From positions 9,225,458 through 9,289,457 of the forward strand of contig JAJEKV010000038.1 in assembly GCA_021234155.1 (NCBI GenBank): a stretch of DNA of 64,000 nucleotides. Direction: 5' to 3'. A model generated the notes under the pieces. That model was given only the letters and a program-made list of their open reading frames with translations, did not search any database and had not been told where the DNA came from. Below, one piece after another: positions 22,323 through 34,149 of the stretch. The position numbers and the translations under genes are program-made. Positions within the stretch are counted from its first letter, which is position 1; every line of letters begins with the position of its first letter. This DNA is from Isoetes taiwanensis. Its lineage: Eukaryota > Streptophyta > Lycopodiopsida > Isoetales > Isoetaceae.

Positions 22323-25300
22323 TGGCTCCTCGATTCTACCTCAACGAAAACTTGACCCGAATCGATTATAGTCGCTTCCTAAATCGAATGCATTTCAAGA
22401 AACAAATGTATCTTGAACAAATTGAAATCCCTTTCCTTCAAGCAAATACAAATCCTTCAAGCAAAGAGTACAACTGTTAATAACTGATTTTTGTGCAGGA
22501 TGTTGTATCCCCTTTCTCGCAGAATGGATCGATGTCTTAAAGCACCAGGGCTGAAGAAGAAACTATGGAAGAAGGATTGGACCTCATGCAAGCACCTCGA
22601 GGTCGCAAGATCGGGTTCAGATTTCAATCCTCCTGTTGATGAAGTTTCGAAAGCACCGCACAAAGGTGCAAAGAAAATCGAAACAGAGGGTTTGTAGGGT
22701 GGATACGGATAAAAGCCAATTAGAAGAAAGGTGAATGCTTCCTTCAGAAATCTCATAATGAATGAGGTATCTAATTTGACTCCAAAACAAAGAAAGTATA
22801 CTTGCAAGAAGATTATTGCAGACAAAAGATTGCAATTCCTATTTGAGCCACATTGGAAGGCCCCCAAGAGGCTATCGTGAAAACAGATCTGGTAAAGAAT
22901 TTAAAGGATGGCCTCCAAGACGCCAAAAAATGCAAATAGCAATGACAGATTTGCTGCAAAGCATTCTACACATCTATGGTGGTTGGAGAGGAAGGAGAAT
23001 TACGAAGACTTCACTAGCAGCGCTAAGTTGCTGAAAATACATCCTAGAAATATGAAACTAGCAAAGGAGAGAAGGAAAAGAATGTCACTAGGTGGAACAA
23101 ATCTGTGGGCATTAGCGGTGTCAAATCCAAGAACAAATACTGATAGATCAGGCTATGAAGGATATGGTTGCTCGGGCTTTGGTTAAATAACTCAAAGGTT
23201 TCACCAAAAATTAGAGATGTCATGAAGAAGAGGACACAACCAATTCAATATATTGACATTACATGTGTAATGAATTTAATTTAGTCAGAATTGCATCTTG
23301 TTTTTCGTAATAAAGATGTTTTTTTATTTTGTAACACCGATGTAAAGTTTGTAGATTTCTTTTACTTTTTTGGCGTAATAAAGATGTCTTTTTATTTTGT
23401 AACATGTAAAGTTTGTAAATGCATTTCTTTACTTTTGAATGTAATGTAGATGCAGTCACCGGTTGTTCTACATGGAAATGTCAAATTATTTCATGGCAAC
23501 ACGTATACGTATATTCGATGTATATTTGTTTACATGTATATTCGATGTATTGTAGATGTAGGCAAAAGAATTAAGAAGAAATTAGTGTGGAGATGTATTA
23601 ATTGTCAAAAAATTATGTGACTTCATAGTAAATGAAATAAAATTCATGTCGAATGTACATGTATGTGTGGGAGTTTAGGGTCTTGAATATGTAAAAAGAT
23701 TTGTATGTAATGTAATGTAATGAGGTGACTAATTTTATTTCAATCGTAATTTTACAGTCAATTATTCCGTAATTTTGTGGATCAAGATCCGAGGTTCGGA
23801 TTGGGCTTAGGCAATTTGAATACTTAAAACCTTCTTGCATTAGAAAGCTAAAGGAAAGAAAACACATGTTGTTGTTGCGGAAACATGAGCAATCGACTGC
23901 ATGACAAGTGCATTTAATTTGATGAGATCAAGACTCCATGAAAATTGTTCGTGCAATTGTGGTGTAGTGATCCAAGCTCATGCCGGAATATGTCAAGCCA
24001 AGGACAAGACATTTGATAATGTTAGCACATTTTGGAGGGCTATGGTATGTGACAGAAAGCAAAGAAGTAAACGAGTGGCATAAGCTACAATGTATCAAAT
24101 CGATTGTGGAAATTGTGGGAAACAATTAATTGAGTTGTGTCCAAGAGAATACAAGGAGCGCATTGATCAAACGCTGATTGGCAAGTCTATGGTTACGTTA
24201 ATGAGCCCTCAAGAAAGGAACTTCACGAAGACTAAAAGCTAATTGACAAGAAAGGCAGCTCCAAGAATATGTTGGATAACATGTTTGATCATATGTCAAA
24301 GTTTGTATATCATAACTTTGTGGCACATTGGCGAGCAAACAATTCAAGGAATCCATGAAGAGCCTTCGATGATACTGTATCATCGGTTGTCGATTTCTGG
24401 AGAATTATACTTTGAAGCCATTCAACGAGATTCAAGCACAACATTGGTACAATGAACAAATCAAAGATATTGGTCCACATCACGATGTTCAAGGTATTGT
24501 GGTAAAATGAGGAAATGTGTGCACTTCTTTATTTCGGATGACAAAACACATGATACTCACTTTGTACAAAAAGCATTCAAGATGCACCCTCAATTGGCTG
24601 AAAGAAAATGGTGCTGGTCATATGAAATAACACTTAGTTTGGTCCGACCAAAAAAGTGCAATTCAAGTCGAGAAGAGCTTTCTATCATGTAACTAGGTAT
24701 CATCAAGAGCATAAGATCGGAATGCACCGGAATTTCTTTGGCTCGTGACATGGAAGGGCACACATGATTTGAGAAGGAGCCATAGCCAAACTATGGCTCG
24801 AGGCGTAACAAAGAAAAAGGATGGGAAAGTGATAAAAATGCGTAAACTACATGTGAGGTTCTTGAAGAGAAAATTTCTGATGTGGAAAGGGTATTTTGGA
24901 AGGTGTCCGACATTGACCGCTCTCAAAGATTTGATGTGCTCCCAAAGGAAAGGGTGCAATCTTTCATTGCGTATCATCCATAGATCCAAATGATCCAACA
25001 AAGTTAATGTGTAGATCTCTTTCATGTTTTTGTAAGGCATGCATCAATTTTGATTGGCCCTGCTTTGAGAATGCCGATCATTGTGGCGGATGTATGGGAG
25101 TTGAGAAAACTAGAGCCTACAAACAAAAGGACAATGTTGAAGAAGATGGGTACGAGGCGTAGGACTTGTGGGCAAATGACGTGGACAATGTGGATGAGAC
25201 AAGGTGCGTGGTTGGAGATTATTTTGCATCATTCACATCCCCGCATAATTATGAAAGGGTCCCTTATTATCTCATCCAAAGGCACGTATGAAACATGCCC

Positions 25301-25584
25301 CTCAAGAAGACACCAAGGATGACTATAGAAATGAATTTTATTGTGGTAATGAAGTTATAGCCGGTAACTACTTTGAATTGATTCCTGGTTGCCATCAAAA
25401 AGTACAAAGCTTATTCAAGGAAAGAAAGTTCTTGTCCATCCCGAGTCAAGAATTGGGTGAGATTTCCATTGATCCAAATAAACATAAGATTAAAGGTACA
25501 TCTTATGCATATGAACCGACTAACTATTGGCATGAAATGTTGCTGGAAATTTGCCGAGATTGTAGAATCTCTGTAATACGCTAA
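22323..25584 (+). pseudogene. Element A transposase-like gene (DFAENY/HGKG family), decayed
   Basis: The first open exon starts at 22323 (MAPRFYLNENLTRIDYSRFL). A DNA-binding-like region follows at about 22880-23260, with SAKLLKIHPRNMKLAKERRK and VSPKIRDVMKKRTQPIQYI. At 23901-24160 it reads MTSAFNLMRSRLHENCSCNC, then WRAMVCDRK, W.K..C, CGNCGKQLIELCPRE. About 24270-24480 has HNFVAHW, SSVVDF, ENYTLKPFNEIQAQHWYNEQ. At 24507 follows HFFISDDKTHDTHFVQKAF. At about 24720-24800 follow GMHRNFFGS, HG..HD and GAIAKLWL. The tail is 25288-25584. Motifs are split over frames by several indels and stops. By analogy with RNase H-fold transposases, the D of VDF, the D of SDG and the HD of HGKG.HDG are candidate catalytic residues; that is inference. 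The motif order is the same as in element B. Confidence 0.7.
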
Positions 25585-26049
25585 CCGTTGTTGAAGTAAC
25601 TTTTCTATGCACTAAGGCATGGACTTGCAAACCGAATGTAATCGAATGTGAACCGATTAAAACACAAACATTAATATATTGTTTATATACTTCCAAGACT
25701 GTTATACTTAGTGTAAGTTCAATTGGTTTCCCTGTTTCTAAGATTGATCTCCTCAAGAATCGGGCGCCGTGTGAGTTTGCATTTGAATTGGGGATATGGA
25801 TTGTGATCTAGTCGCTCGATCTCCTCCCCGCCATCTAATCAACCAAATACACCACAGTAAAAAGGAATTTTTATCCCTGCTTATTCCCTTCTCCCTCAAG
25901 CTTCGAGCATGGCTCGCACCATGCCAATGATTTGTTCCTTAACCAATGATTTGTGCCAATGATTTGTTCAACATCCTTTTCTCAAAATCTATCCCACTGT
26001 CCTCTTTTTCTGACCCAATTGGCCAATGGTTGATGCTGGCATATATCCC
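25585..26049. other. Element A internal, no gene seen
   Basis: 3' flank of the transposase-like gene. Nothing is recognisable. Confidence 0.4.
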
Positions 26050-26067
26050 ACAAGCCTAGCTCAAATG

Positions 26068-26395
26068 AAAGGGAATATTCCTTTCAATGTAATAAGGAAT
26101 ATTCCTTGTAACTATGGGTGCACTTAAACAAACTAAAGAATATTCCTTTGAAGGTAATAAGGAATATTCTTGATTACTAGGCACTAAGGAATATTCCTTT
26201 CAATGCAAAAAGGAATATTCCTTTCAAGGTAATAGGAATATTCCTTGTATATGGGTGCACTTAAACAAACTAAAGAATATTCCTTTGAAGGTAATAAGGA
26301 ATATTTCTGATAACTAGGCGCAAAGGAATATTCCTTTCAATGCAATAAGGAATATTCCTTTCAAGGTAATAAGGAATATTCCTTGTTATCTCTAT
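26068..26395. repeat. Array of GGAATATTCC palindromes
   Basis: The 14-bp palindrome AAGGAATATTCCTT and close variants occur about eleven times in 330 bp. Two larger direct copies of about 135 bp, each starting tatgggtgcacttaaacaaa (near 26114 and 26251), contain most of them. Each GGAATATTCC fits the inverted half-site pair nGAAnnTTCn of a heat-shock element. Confidence 0.85.
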
Positions 26396-26994
26396 ATTGT
26401 TGACTCACGCTGCATAGGTACACAATATGCCTTAACATAATCTATTCATTTGGCATTTGTTGATTGTTGATTTGGTAACATGTGGAACATTGAATGCATG
26501 TGGGATATTTGAGCCCATTACTAAAAAAAAGGGTGGACTAGGATTACATCTTGGACATAACTGAAGATTACAAGCCAGCGAGCCATAACTTTTCAACATC
26601 TAATCTCTATCCACACTTATCAATGAAGCAGCAAAACCCTATTTATATATGCGACGCTTTTGTGATATATGCATGTGGGATATTGCTAACTTTGTGTTAG
26701 GGTTGTGCTAATCGCATACCAAGCAATTGGTCTCATAATATGGTTCAAAACCTATACATTTTACATTTGCAAAAAAATATTGAGGTGGGTGGATCTGGGC
26801 CCGAGGTGTGAAATCGTATGCATGGATACATCCCTTTCCTCTTCTCGCCTAATTCCCAAAACAAAATCGTATGCATGCAAACATCCCTTTTATTCCCAAA
26901 ATTCTGCCTCGTAGCTTCATTCCGTCCCCCATCGCCTATTCCGCCCATCTCCTTCACTCCTTCCCCATTCCGGCCCATCTCCTTCACTTCCGCC

Positions 26995-27340
26995 ATGGCC
27001 AAGTTCAAGACCACACCTCAGCAGAACACTATCCCGCCATTGTGCTCGCTCCTCCCCCACAAAGACGGTCCTCCTCTTCCTCCGAGGATCCGTGGGTTCC
27101 TCCCGAGAATCCGTGGTCTTCCCCGGGAGGCCACCCTCTGATCGAGCGAAGTTCACTCCACCGTGAGGTGGAGAAGCTCATCATGGATCATCAGTCGCCG
27201 CCGCTTCAAGGGTGATCGAGTGGGTGCATGAGGCTTACCTCGACGAGGAGGCGACTCCTCCCAAAATGAAGATGTATGCCATGGAGGACGACCTTCATAT
27301 AGAGTCAAGATGGCCTCAAGATCAAGCCTTGTTTTTGTAA
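26995..27340 (+). pseudogene. Unidentified GC-rich coding-like stretch
   Basis: This island is much more GC-rich than its surroundings. Two overlapping frames look coding. One starts MAKFKTTPQQNTIPPLCSLL at 26995. The other reads SVAAASRVIEWVHEAYLDEE, then KMKMYAMEDDLHIESRWPQD, and stops at 27338-27340. I recognise no family. A single frameshift between them is possible, which would make a small acidic protein. It could be a cargo or capsid-like gene of element A, or a later insertion. Confidence 0.35.
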
Positions 27341-28149
27341 TCCGTGGTTTCAATTTTTGGTAATAGTCCTTGTGACTATTCTTTGTAAAAAACTTTTAAT
27401 TAAATACGGAAGCAATAGTCCTTATGACTCCATTTTTGTAAAGCTTTTTCATTAATGATGTAACTCCTCTTCTCTCAATTATTGTGACTATTTTTTTGCT
27501 TTAACCTGTTCTCTCGAGTTTCCAATTGTTTTTTTAGTTAACTGAACTATTTCTATCCTTTTCTCGTATAGATATAAGAAACATGTTTGGTACTTAGTTT
27601 GCAACTCACGTTTTTTGTGCAACACAAGTTAATGACAGTTTTTGTCATTAATTATAAAATGCAAAGTACAATTACTGAAATAGTATACCAAAACAAACAT
27701 TAAAGCCAACAAGGAATTTCAAGGTGCAGAATTTATGATCTGCACACTAACAAAATATGGTAACCAGCAGCCAATAGGAAAATATGTTCAGAGTATTTTT
27801 CTTTAAATGCATCTTGAAGCATCTGAAGCATCTGCCAACCCACCACACACCACACCATTCACCACACACCCCACCACACACCACACCATTCCACCACACC
27901 ATTCTGGTGTGGTACAAGGTCACAAAATATATCAGTCGAAACAATCAAGTAACTGTTTTGATTGACCAAAAAGGGTACAAGGCTTCTTTAAATCAGAAAT
28001 CTTTTTTCTTCAAAAAAAAAACTTACATAGTCATAAAGTATACTATCGTAGTAGTATACTATTCAAAGATAGTGTCATTTACACATTCCTTATGATAGGA
28101 AATGTGAACACAAATGTGAACAAAAGATATATATAAGCTTGTTACATAG
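27341..28149. other. Element A internal, low-complexity sequence
   Basis: AT-rich, with a C/A-rich tract of CACACC and CCACCACA units at about 27836-27905 and an A(10) run near 28012. No gene was seen. Confidence 0.4.
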
Positions 28150-31100
28150 TTCATCTTGCAAAATCGACATCAGACTCATGATCACCGTAAATCGGAGGAC
28201 CGCCGGGTCGATACGTTATTTTGATTGGCATCACAATGCATGACCAAAGCATCTATTAGAAATTGTCGCCGTGATTGCATATTCATGAGAGAACCATTTA
28301 GATGTAATCTGTGACATCCATAAATAAGGTTAGAAATATTTAAAGGAACATGAGATGCAAAGACATACAAGGGAAGGCATACAACTTACTTCCATATCTC
28401 TACCGTAGACAAGAGCTTCAACATATTTGTGCATAAATCCCATCACATACAACCCACATGATGTTAAATCGGGTCTTTTGTGGCACCTCTACTTGCCAAT
28501 CCGATTAACATTGTTTCTCTTCATGAAATCGACGCCTCTAGATACTTGACCCGATCGATGTGGTTAACATTTGTGTGTGCGACTACATATCACTAAATTT
28601 AGCAGATCAAAATTAGCGAAGAAAAGCAAAGCAACAACTTAAAGTATTACATACCCTTTGATTGCTTTCTCTTAAATCGCGTGATAACCCGTAAGAGGAT
28701 TCAAGACGGAATTCTTGGTGCGGGTAGGATCTTGAATCAGATGGTGCGAAAGCGTAAAACAAATTGCACAAAATGGTCGTTCTCAAGGATAGGTGCAAGG
28801 ATATAGATGGCATTTAGCTACCACAATCCCTTCATCCCCGATTTCAATATTTCAATGACATTCGATGATCCTTCAAATTCACCCTTTCTTTTGTCTGCTT
28901 TTAGCTTCTCTAAACCTTATATAGTTGTAAGCGGATAAAAAAGATTTTGCTCTTCCACTTTTCGAAAGGCAATGTCTCATACAAGCACCTGGATTAGATT
29001 AAGATTAACATTAGAGACAAGGAATAGCAACAAATACAGCTCGGTTACAATCAGGTTATTACCTGCCATAAAGATCCACTAAGCGGCTACTCATTTTAGA
29101 GTTAGTTGCACATAAAATTGCTATGTCAGATGCAACCACTTTCATTTCAGTCGGTGGACCCCGTTCTTGAATGGCGTGAATGGCGTGAATTCCATAAATT
29201 TATCCTTGTCATCATTTTACATTTGTCGATCCAAGATGTTAGTGTCATATTAACAATTGATCCATGACAATAAAGCATAAATTGATACCTTCCAATCTCT
29301 GTTTCCGATGGTTTAGACCTGCAAAACAGTAGAATATAATAAACTCTTTGAAGTATAAGTAAGTCAATGTTAGTGTCATATTAACAATTGATCCATGACA
29401 ATAAAGCATAAATTGATACCTTCCAATCTCTGTTTCCAGTGGTTTAGACCTGCAAAACGAGTAAAATATAATAAAACTACCGAGTATAAGTAAGTCAATG
29501 TAAGCTAGCAATTACCGTTTTTGCGGCGGATGTCCCCCGCCCTGTTTGCACTCTCTTTTTCCAAATTTGTTTTGGCATCGGCTTTGACCATAAATTTAGT
29601 CGTTGCCTTGGCTGCAATCTCCAAGGCTTCTTCAACATCATCTAGCTCCTTTGAATCGTCGCAAGTCTCAAGACAAGAAAGTGCTTCATTCTAATGTTTT
29701 GAAAGCAAGACAAAAAAAGAAACACGTACCTGCCAAAGAACAAGCCTTTTCCTCAACTTGAAAAACAAAGGCTTCAGGATCGCTTTTCAATGTCGCCACC
29801 AACATCTTCAAGAATGTTATCTCGTAAACACGCCAACGTAAGTTTCAAAATACAAAAAAAAAAATAGAAACCCTGAAAAGGAGAGAGAATTACTTTCTAG
29901 GCTTTCATCTAGTTGCTCCAATAATAGCAGCCCGGCTTCAACAGGTGGGATCTCTTTTTGGAAAACAACCTCTGCTGAAAATATTGAACATTAGTGAACT
30001 CTAACTACAACAGATGCAATCTTAATGTAATCAGAATGTCATCGCCCTACCTTCCACATACCCCCGTTGTCTCCAAATCACGCGACCGATTGCTTATGAG
30101 TTGTTGCAATTCTCAAAGGTGATGTAGATGTGGATGGACTTCCAACATCGATAGCAAAGAAACATCTTTTGTGCTGTGTTCAAAGAATTGGGATGTCCGG
30201 AGAATGGTAAATGCAACCCCATCTCAATAACATTCTTCTTTTCACCTACAACATGAAATTTTGCTATATTCGAACTTAAGCATAGTGCACCAAACATGAA
30301 TTGTTTAGTTTACCTGCAGTTTTACTTCTTCCTTTCTTGATACTACCCATGTCTGCATTGACACAATTGGGTGTCAATAAGAAATGTAAACACTTGATTC
30401 GAATCAAGGGAAGATGTAGAGTAGATAGAAGCAAAATCAAGAAAAAAACAATCGATGCAAATCAAAACACAGAACAAATGTTCATTACATGCAAGTAGGT
30501 TTTACTACGTGCAAACTTTCACGATAATGTAACGACAAAATAGAAGTACATTAGTGTACATAGCTATCACAATGTAAAGGAAAACCAAATACTAAATTCA
30601 AATGTATTTCAGAACAAAATATTTTATCAATACACCCTATCAAATACATCATTCAACATTGAATGTAAAGGAAAGTCAAATACCAAATTCATATGCATTT
30701 CTGATCACATGTAAATGCAAAGTACAATCCAATGCAATACACTCTATTAATACACCTGTAAGGAATTTCAGAAAAAGCACTTCATGGCACATGTAAATGT
30801 AAAGTGCGTATAAAAATACATTTCCTCTTTACAAGAAAGACAAAACCACGCCAAATCAAATGTTAATACAGATATGTACATGATGGAAACTAACTACATC
30901 TAAGTACACTCAAACTAATTATGTAATTAAAATAGAAATAGATGTACCTTCGGAAGGGATTACTAAAAAAGGTCGCAGTCCCCGGACCATGAACAATCAT
31001 GTACACATGTATTCGCCGTTGAAACCCTGAATATAAGACAAAATAGACAATATGTATGACCACAAAGTGGAGATATTACCATGGTCGAAGTCAAGGCAAT

Positions 31101-32162
31101 CATTGCAACCGCCGCAAGTATTGCTTATATGTGAGAATGAAGCACTCGCCTTGTTCATGCGAGTATGGGAGCTGGCTGCAGGCCTATCGGGTCTGATCTT
31201 TCCAAATGCTTAGTCATCTCCTTTATTCTATTCTCACAGTTGGAATTAACTTCCAAATCCTTGCTGATTTTTTTCAATGGCAGCTTCTAATTGTTGCAAA
31301 TCAGCCTTTAAAACAATCAATGGGAATCATTAGAGCATCTAAGTCAAGAATATAACTTGATTTCTCCTCCTCTAAATGGGATGCCAAAGCCATTTGCACA
31401 TCAATTGGCTTCCCCGCTTGCTTTTAAACTCCCGCCATAATGTTGAATCGCTCACATATTTTTGCATCTTTTACTCGCACAAGTCTTGTCAAGAAGCTCT
31501 TATCACTCTCATGCTTCAACAGCTCAATTTCCATTGTTTTCCTTTTCTTTTTTAAAGTCTCAGATTTCACCAAGCATGGAGGCGAGAATCTAATGCTCTT
31601 GTTTCCCTCCACATTTTCATCATTTCCAACCGCTGCCCCAATTCTACCCCGAGGCATACATTTAATAGCTTTAACATTGGAAGACTTTTATCAGAGCTAA
31701 TTCACGTCGATTCTTTTTGAGAGCCTTTTTGAATGAAGACTTGCACTTGCTTTCACCTCATCCCAATCAATGCGCACTCCTTTGTAATGAAGTGCATATG
31801 TTCGGGCAAAATACAATGGAATGTGATGATTTGCAATGTCCTCCTACAAAAAACGTGTCATACACGAAAAAAATCATTATCCAACCAAAGCGAATCCCAG
31901 ACTTGATAACCCTAACTAAATAGGGCTTCAACCCCAAACATCCCACTATTTGCACTAGCCCCGGAAACATGCTATCAAAATTGTTGCTCCTAAGTCGCCT
32001 GATGCTTACCTTTGTCAAACTTCGGGCAAGACCTCCGATCTGAAGAAGACCCACTCTTGAGTTTTCGGTGGCGCTTCTAGTGGGAGACCTTGGCATGGGC
32101 TTTGCTGTGTTTGTTAGCAGGAGATTTCCTGAGATGTCTTTGTTCCAAGTCAAGTTTGCCAT
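28150..32162 (-). pseudogene. Element A second gene with Ulp1-like protease region
   Basis: Reading leftward, the first open exon (32162-31767) begins MANLTWNKDISGNLLLTNTA and contains SMFPGLVQIVGCLGLKPYLV. Next, 31657-31424 starts MPRGRIGAAVGNDENVEGNK and is basic. Acidic exon-like pieces follow at about 29972-29895 (EIPPVEAGLLLLEQLDESLE), 29820-29740 (MLVATLKSDPEAFVFQVEEK) and 29695-29515 (KELDDVEEALEIAAKATTKF). The end contains IYILAPILENDHFVQF (His at 28773-28775) and, at 28380-28480, RPDLTSCGLYVMGFMHKYVE. Together these resemble the His and Cys blocks of C48/Ulp1 SUMO proteases. Plant transposons often carry such a gene. Several stops show it is dead. The link of all pieces into one gene is inference. 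Confidence 0.5.
29241..29500. repeat. 130-bp tandem duplication spanning an exon-like piece
   Basis: agtgtcatattaacaattga starts at 29241 and again at 29371, and the two 130-bp units are nearly identical. Each contains minus-strand codons SKP(S/L)ETEIGRYQ, so an exon of the Ulp1-type gene appears duplicated. Confidence 0.9.
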
Positions 32163-32193
32163 GATCTCTTCCCCTCTTGACTCTCACCAAAAT

Positions 32194-32346
32194 GCAAGCT
32201 TTTGGCTATGGAGGTCCTGATCTTGGCTATGGAGGTTCGAATATGGATGTCAAGCTTTCGGCTATGGAGGTTCAAATATGGATGTCAAGCTTTCGACTAT
32301 GGAAGTTCGAATATGGATGTCAAGCTTTCGGCTATGGAGGTTCGAG
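32194..32346. repeat. 35-bp minisatellite, about 4.5 copies
   Basis: Units of the form aagctttcggctatggaggt plus tcgaatatggatgtc repeat head to tail. 35 is not a multiple of three, so each copy is read in a new frame (FGYGGS, LSAMEV, FRLWKF). It lies between the right inverted repeat of element A and the start of its minus-strand gene. Confidence 0.9.
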
Positions 32347-32742
32347 CGGGAGGAAGGTTGAACAGAGCGCGGGAGGAGAGTTCAAAATTATTTGCCCTAT
32401 TAATGATTCATTCCAAGAATAATAATTTCTGGGGGGGGGAGGGATTTCCTTACATTTTGAATTTGTAAATGTAAAATACGGGCACTTTTTTTGCCCACCC
32501 TTTCATGCTTCTACCCACTCATTGATTTCTGATGATACAACCATCTGATACACATGTTCACTGACGACACAACCATCTGATACACATGACTTTGCAAGCC
32601 ATATTGTCTTTCTATCAAGCTATTCTTGCTTATCTTCATTTTTTTTGGAATCATCTCATAGTGCATATTGTTTTCTCTTTATAATCTGACAATTTTTCTT
32701 ATCGTCTACTAGCTTTATGTATTGATTTGCAATGTGATGCAG

Positions 32743-33110
32743 GCAAGTTCTGGTCACTGCGCATCTCTTATAATGGAACCAAAAGAATTGCATGAAGCTA
32801 GAATAATGAGGGGTACCCAATTATGCTATAGGCGTCTTATAGTCCATTGCATTGGGGGAATTGGTGTTATATTTCCACTATTGTTACAGCTTGAAGGGTG
32901 TCAAATACCAACCTCTGAGCTTAATGCAACGGACATCACGAATAATAAGCAAGATACAAAGGGTTCCCGTTTGATTGTGGATGTGGTTGAATTGCTCATA
33001 GAAATTGTAACTGGGAATTTCGCAAACCAGCAATCCCTTCAGAACAATGCTGGCATTCTATTCCTGGGCTTTTTTTGGAGTTTGTTCCCTCAGAACATGT
33101 TTCTGTGAAG
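32743..33110 (+). pseudogene. Exon of a BEACH-domain (SPIRRIG/LvsB-like) protein
   Basis: The exon opens after a GTGATGCAG acceptor and reads ASLIMEPKELHEARIMRGTQ, then LIVHCIGGIGVIFPLLLQ, then VVELLIEIVTGNFANQQSLQ and GILFLGFFWSL. This follows the region N-terminal to the PH-BEACH module in plant BEACH proteins (GTQL...GGVSVFFPL...ANQQ...LGFLL), which act in membrane trafficking and RNA-body regulation. A run of seven T at 33070-33076 puts the end out of frame; with eight T the frame would read EFVPSEHVSVKVV. No neighbouring BEACH exons were recognised, so this may be a gene fragment or one exon of a gene split by repeats. Confidence 0.6.
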
Positions 33111-33399
33111 GTTGTTTCAACGACATCCTTCAATAGGGCAGCGATAATTCATTCTTCAAATTTTTTAACTCCAATCTTTTCTGCATGCTTTAAAATCAGC
33201 TTTTGAAGTAAACTATGTGTGCAACAAGCCAGAGAGAGTCAAATGAAGTGTTGTCATTTGTTTGGAGAAGTTCATCTTTGGTCCATTGCAGATTGATCAT
33301 CAGGGACTACATAGTGCCTACATTGCGCCATGTGGCATAGATCTAACAGTGTGACGACTTCCTACTCCAAGGAAAGTATTAATGATTTACAATAATGTG

Positions 33400-33530
33400 T
33401 TAGATGCATGCAAGTTCTTGCGAGGCTTGCCTAATGGGTTGGTGGACATCGCTAATCATAGTTTTCAAGTTAGATGCATGCAAGTCCTTGCGAGGCTTGC
33501 CTAATGGGTTTGTGGGCATCGCTAATCATT
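33400..33530. repeat. Two-copy 70-bp direct repeat
   Basis: tagatgcatgcaagttcttg...ggcttgcctaatgggtt...catcgctaatca begins at 33401 and again at 33471, with three to four differences. It lies just 5' of the LINE interrupted by element B. Confidence 0.9.
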
Positions 33531-33540
33531 ACTATAGATA

Positions 33541-33678
33541 GATAATTCTACCACTTTCTCCATATCCCAATGCATCTCCTTTCCTGAAGGGGTTGCTGGC
33601 TGCTTGGGAGACTGTGCGCACTTTGTTTCAGTTCCATTCAATGGCCCACACAGATCCTACAGCCAGTTGTTGGTGGAT
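33541..33678 (+). mobile_element. LINE ORF2 5' piece, left of element B
   Basis: One open frame reads PLSPYPNASPFLKGLLAAWE and then TVRTLFQFHSM...TASCWW, and runs straight into the inverted repeat of element B at 33679. It continues in the same frame at 39498. See the partner piece at 39494-40527. Confidence 0.8.
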
Positions 33679-34149
33679 GGGTGAAAGTATGCTGGTGGGT
33701 AGCAAAAACATGCGACGCCAGCACCAACACCAGCACCCAAAATACATTTTTTCCCACCCGTCATACCTTTTTTTCCCACCCTTCACCTATATAGTACCAC
33801 CTATATTCTGCCCGTCTATTCGCCTAGTAGCACCCGTTTATACAATCATTACCGCTTTGCCGCTTCCTAATGAATCAATTCCCAACTGGAACCACTAGAC
33901 AAACGAACAGACTTTAATTTGTGTTTTTCCAAATCTCTTTTCCCCAACTTTATCTACTCCGCCAAGCAACCGCTGAATTTATGCTTTTCGATTTCCACTT
34001 TATACAAAACAGATCAACCATGGTAAAAGAAGGTGATTGATCCGCCGCCAAGCAAGAATTCCAACGGAACCCATTATCCGGGTAAGCAAAAGCAACAAAA
34101 CAAAATTTCAATGGGTTTAGGGTTCAACCCCATTAATTCGATTTTCTTG

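Larger units (their letters stand above)
22055..32520. mobile_element. Element A: 10.46-kb DNA transposon with TIRs and 4-bp TSD
   Basis: The left end at 22059 begins GGGTAGAAGCATGAAAGGGT and the right end at 32516 is its reverse complement. The inverted match covers 21 bases, with more scattered similarity inward. The element is flanked by perfect direct repeats ACTC at 22055-22058 and 32517-32520. It carries a plus-strand transposase-like gene starting about 260 bp from the left end. On the minus strand, a second gene starts about 350 bp from the right end and converges on the transposase. A palindromic array and an unidentified GC-rich mini-gene lie between. Coding regions are decayed. It is related to element B at 33679-39493. 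Confidence 0.85.

Noticed and set aside
27836-27905. CACACC-rich tract as a CRISPR-like or telomeric array
   Set aside because: Units are irregular with no spacers and no telomere unit, so it is simple low-complexity DNA.
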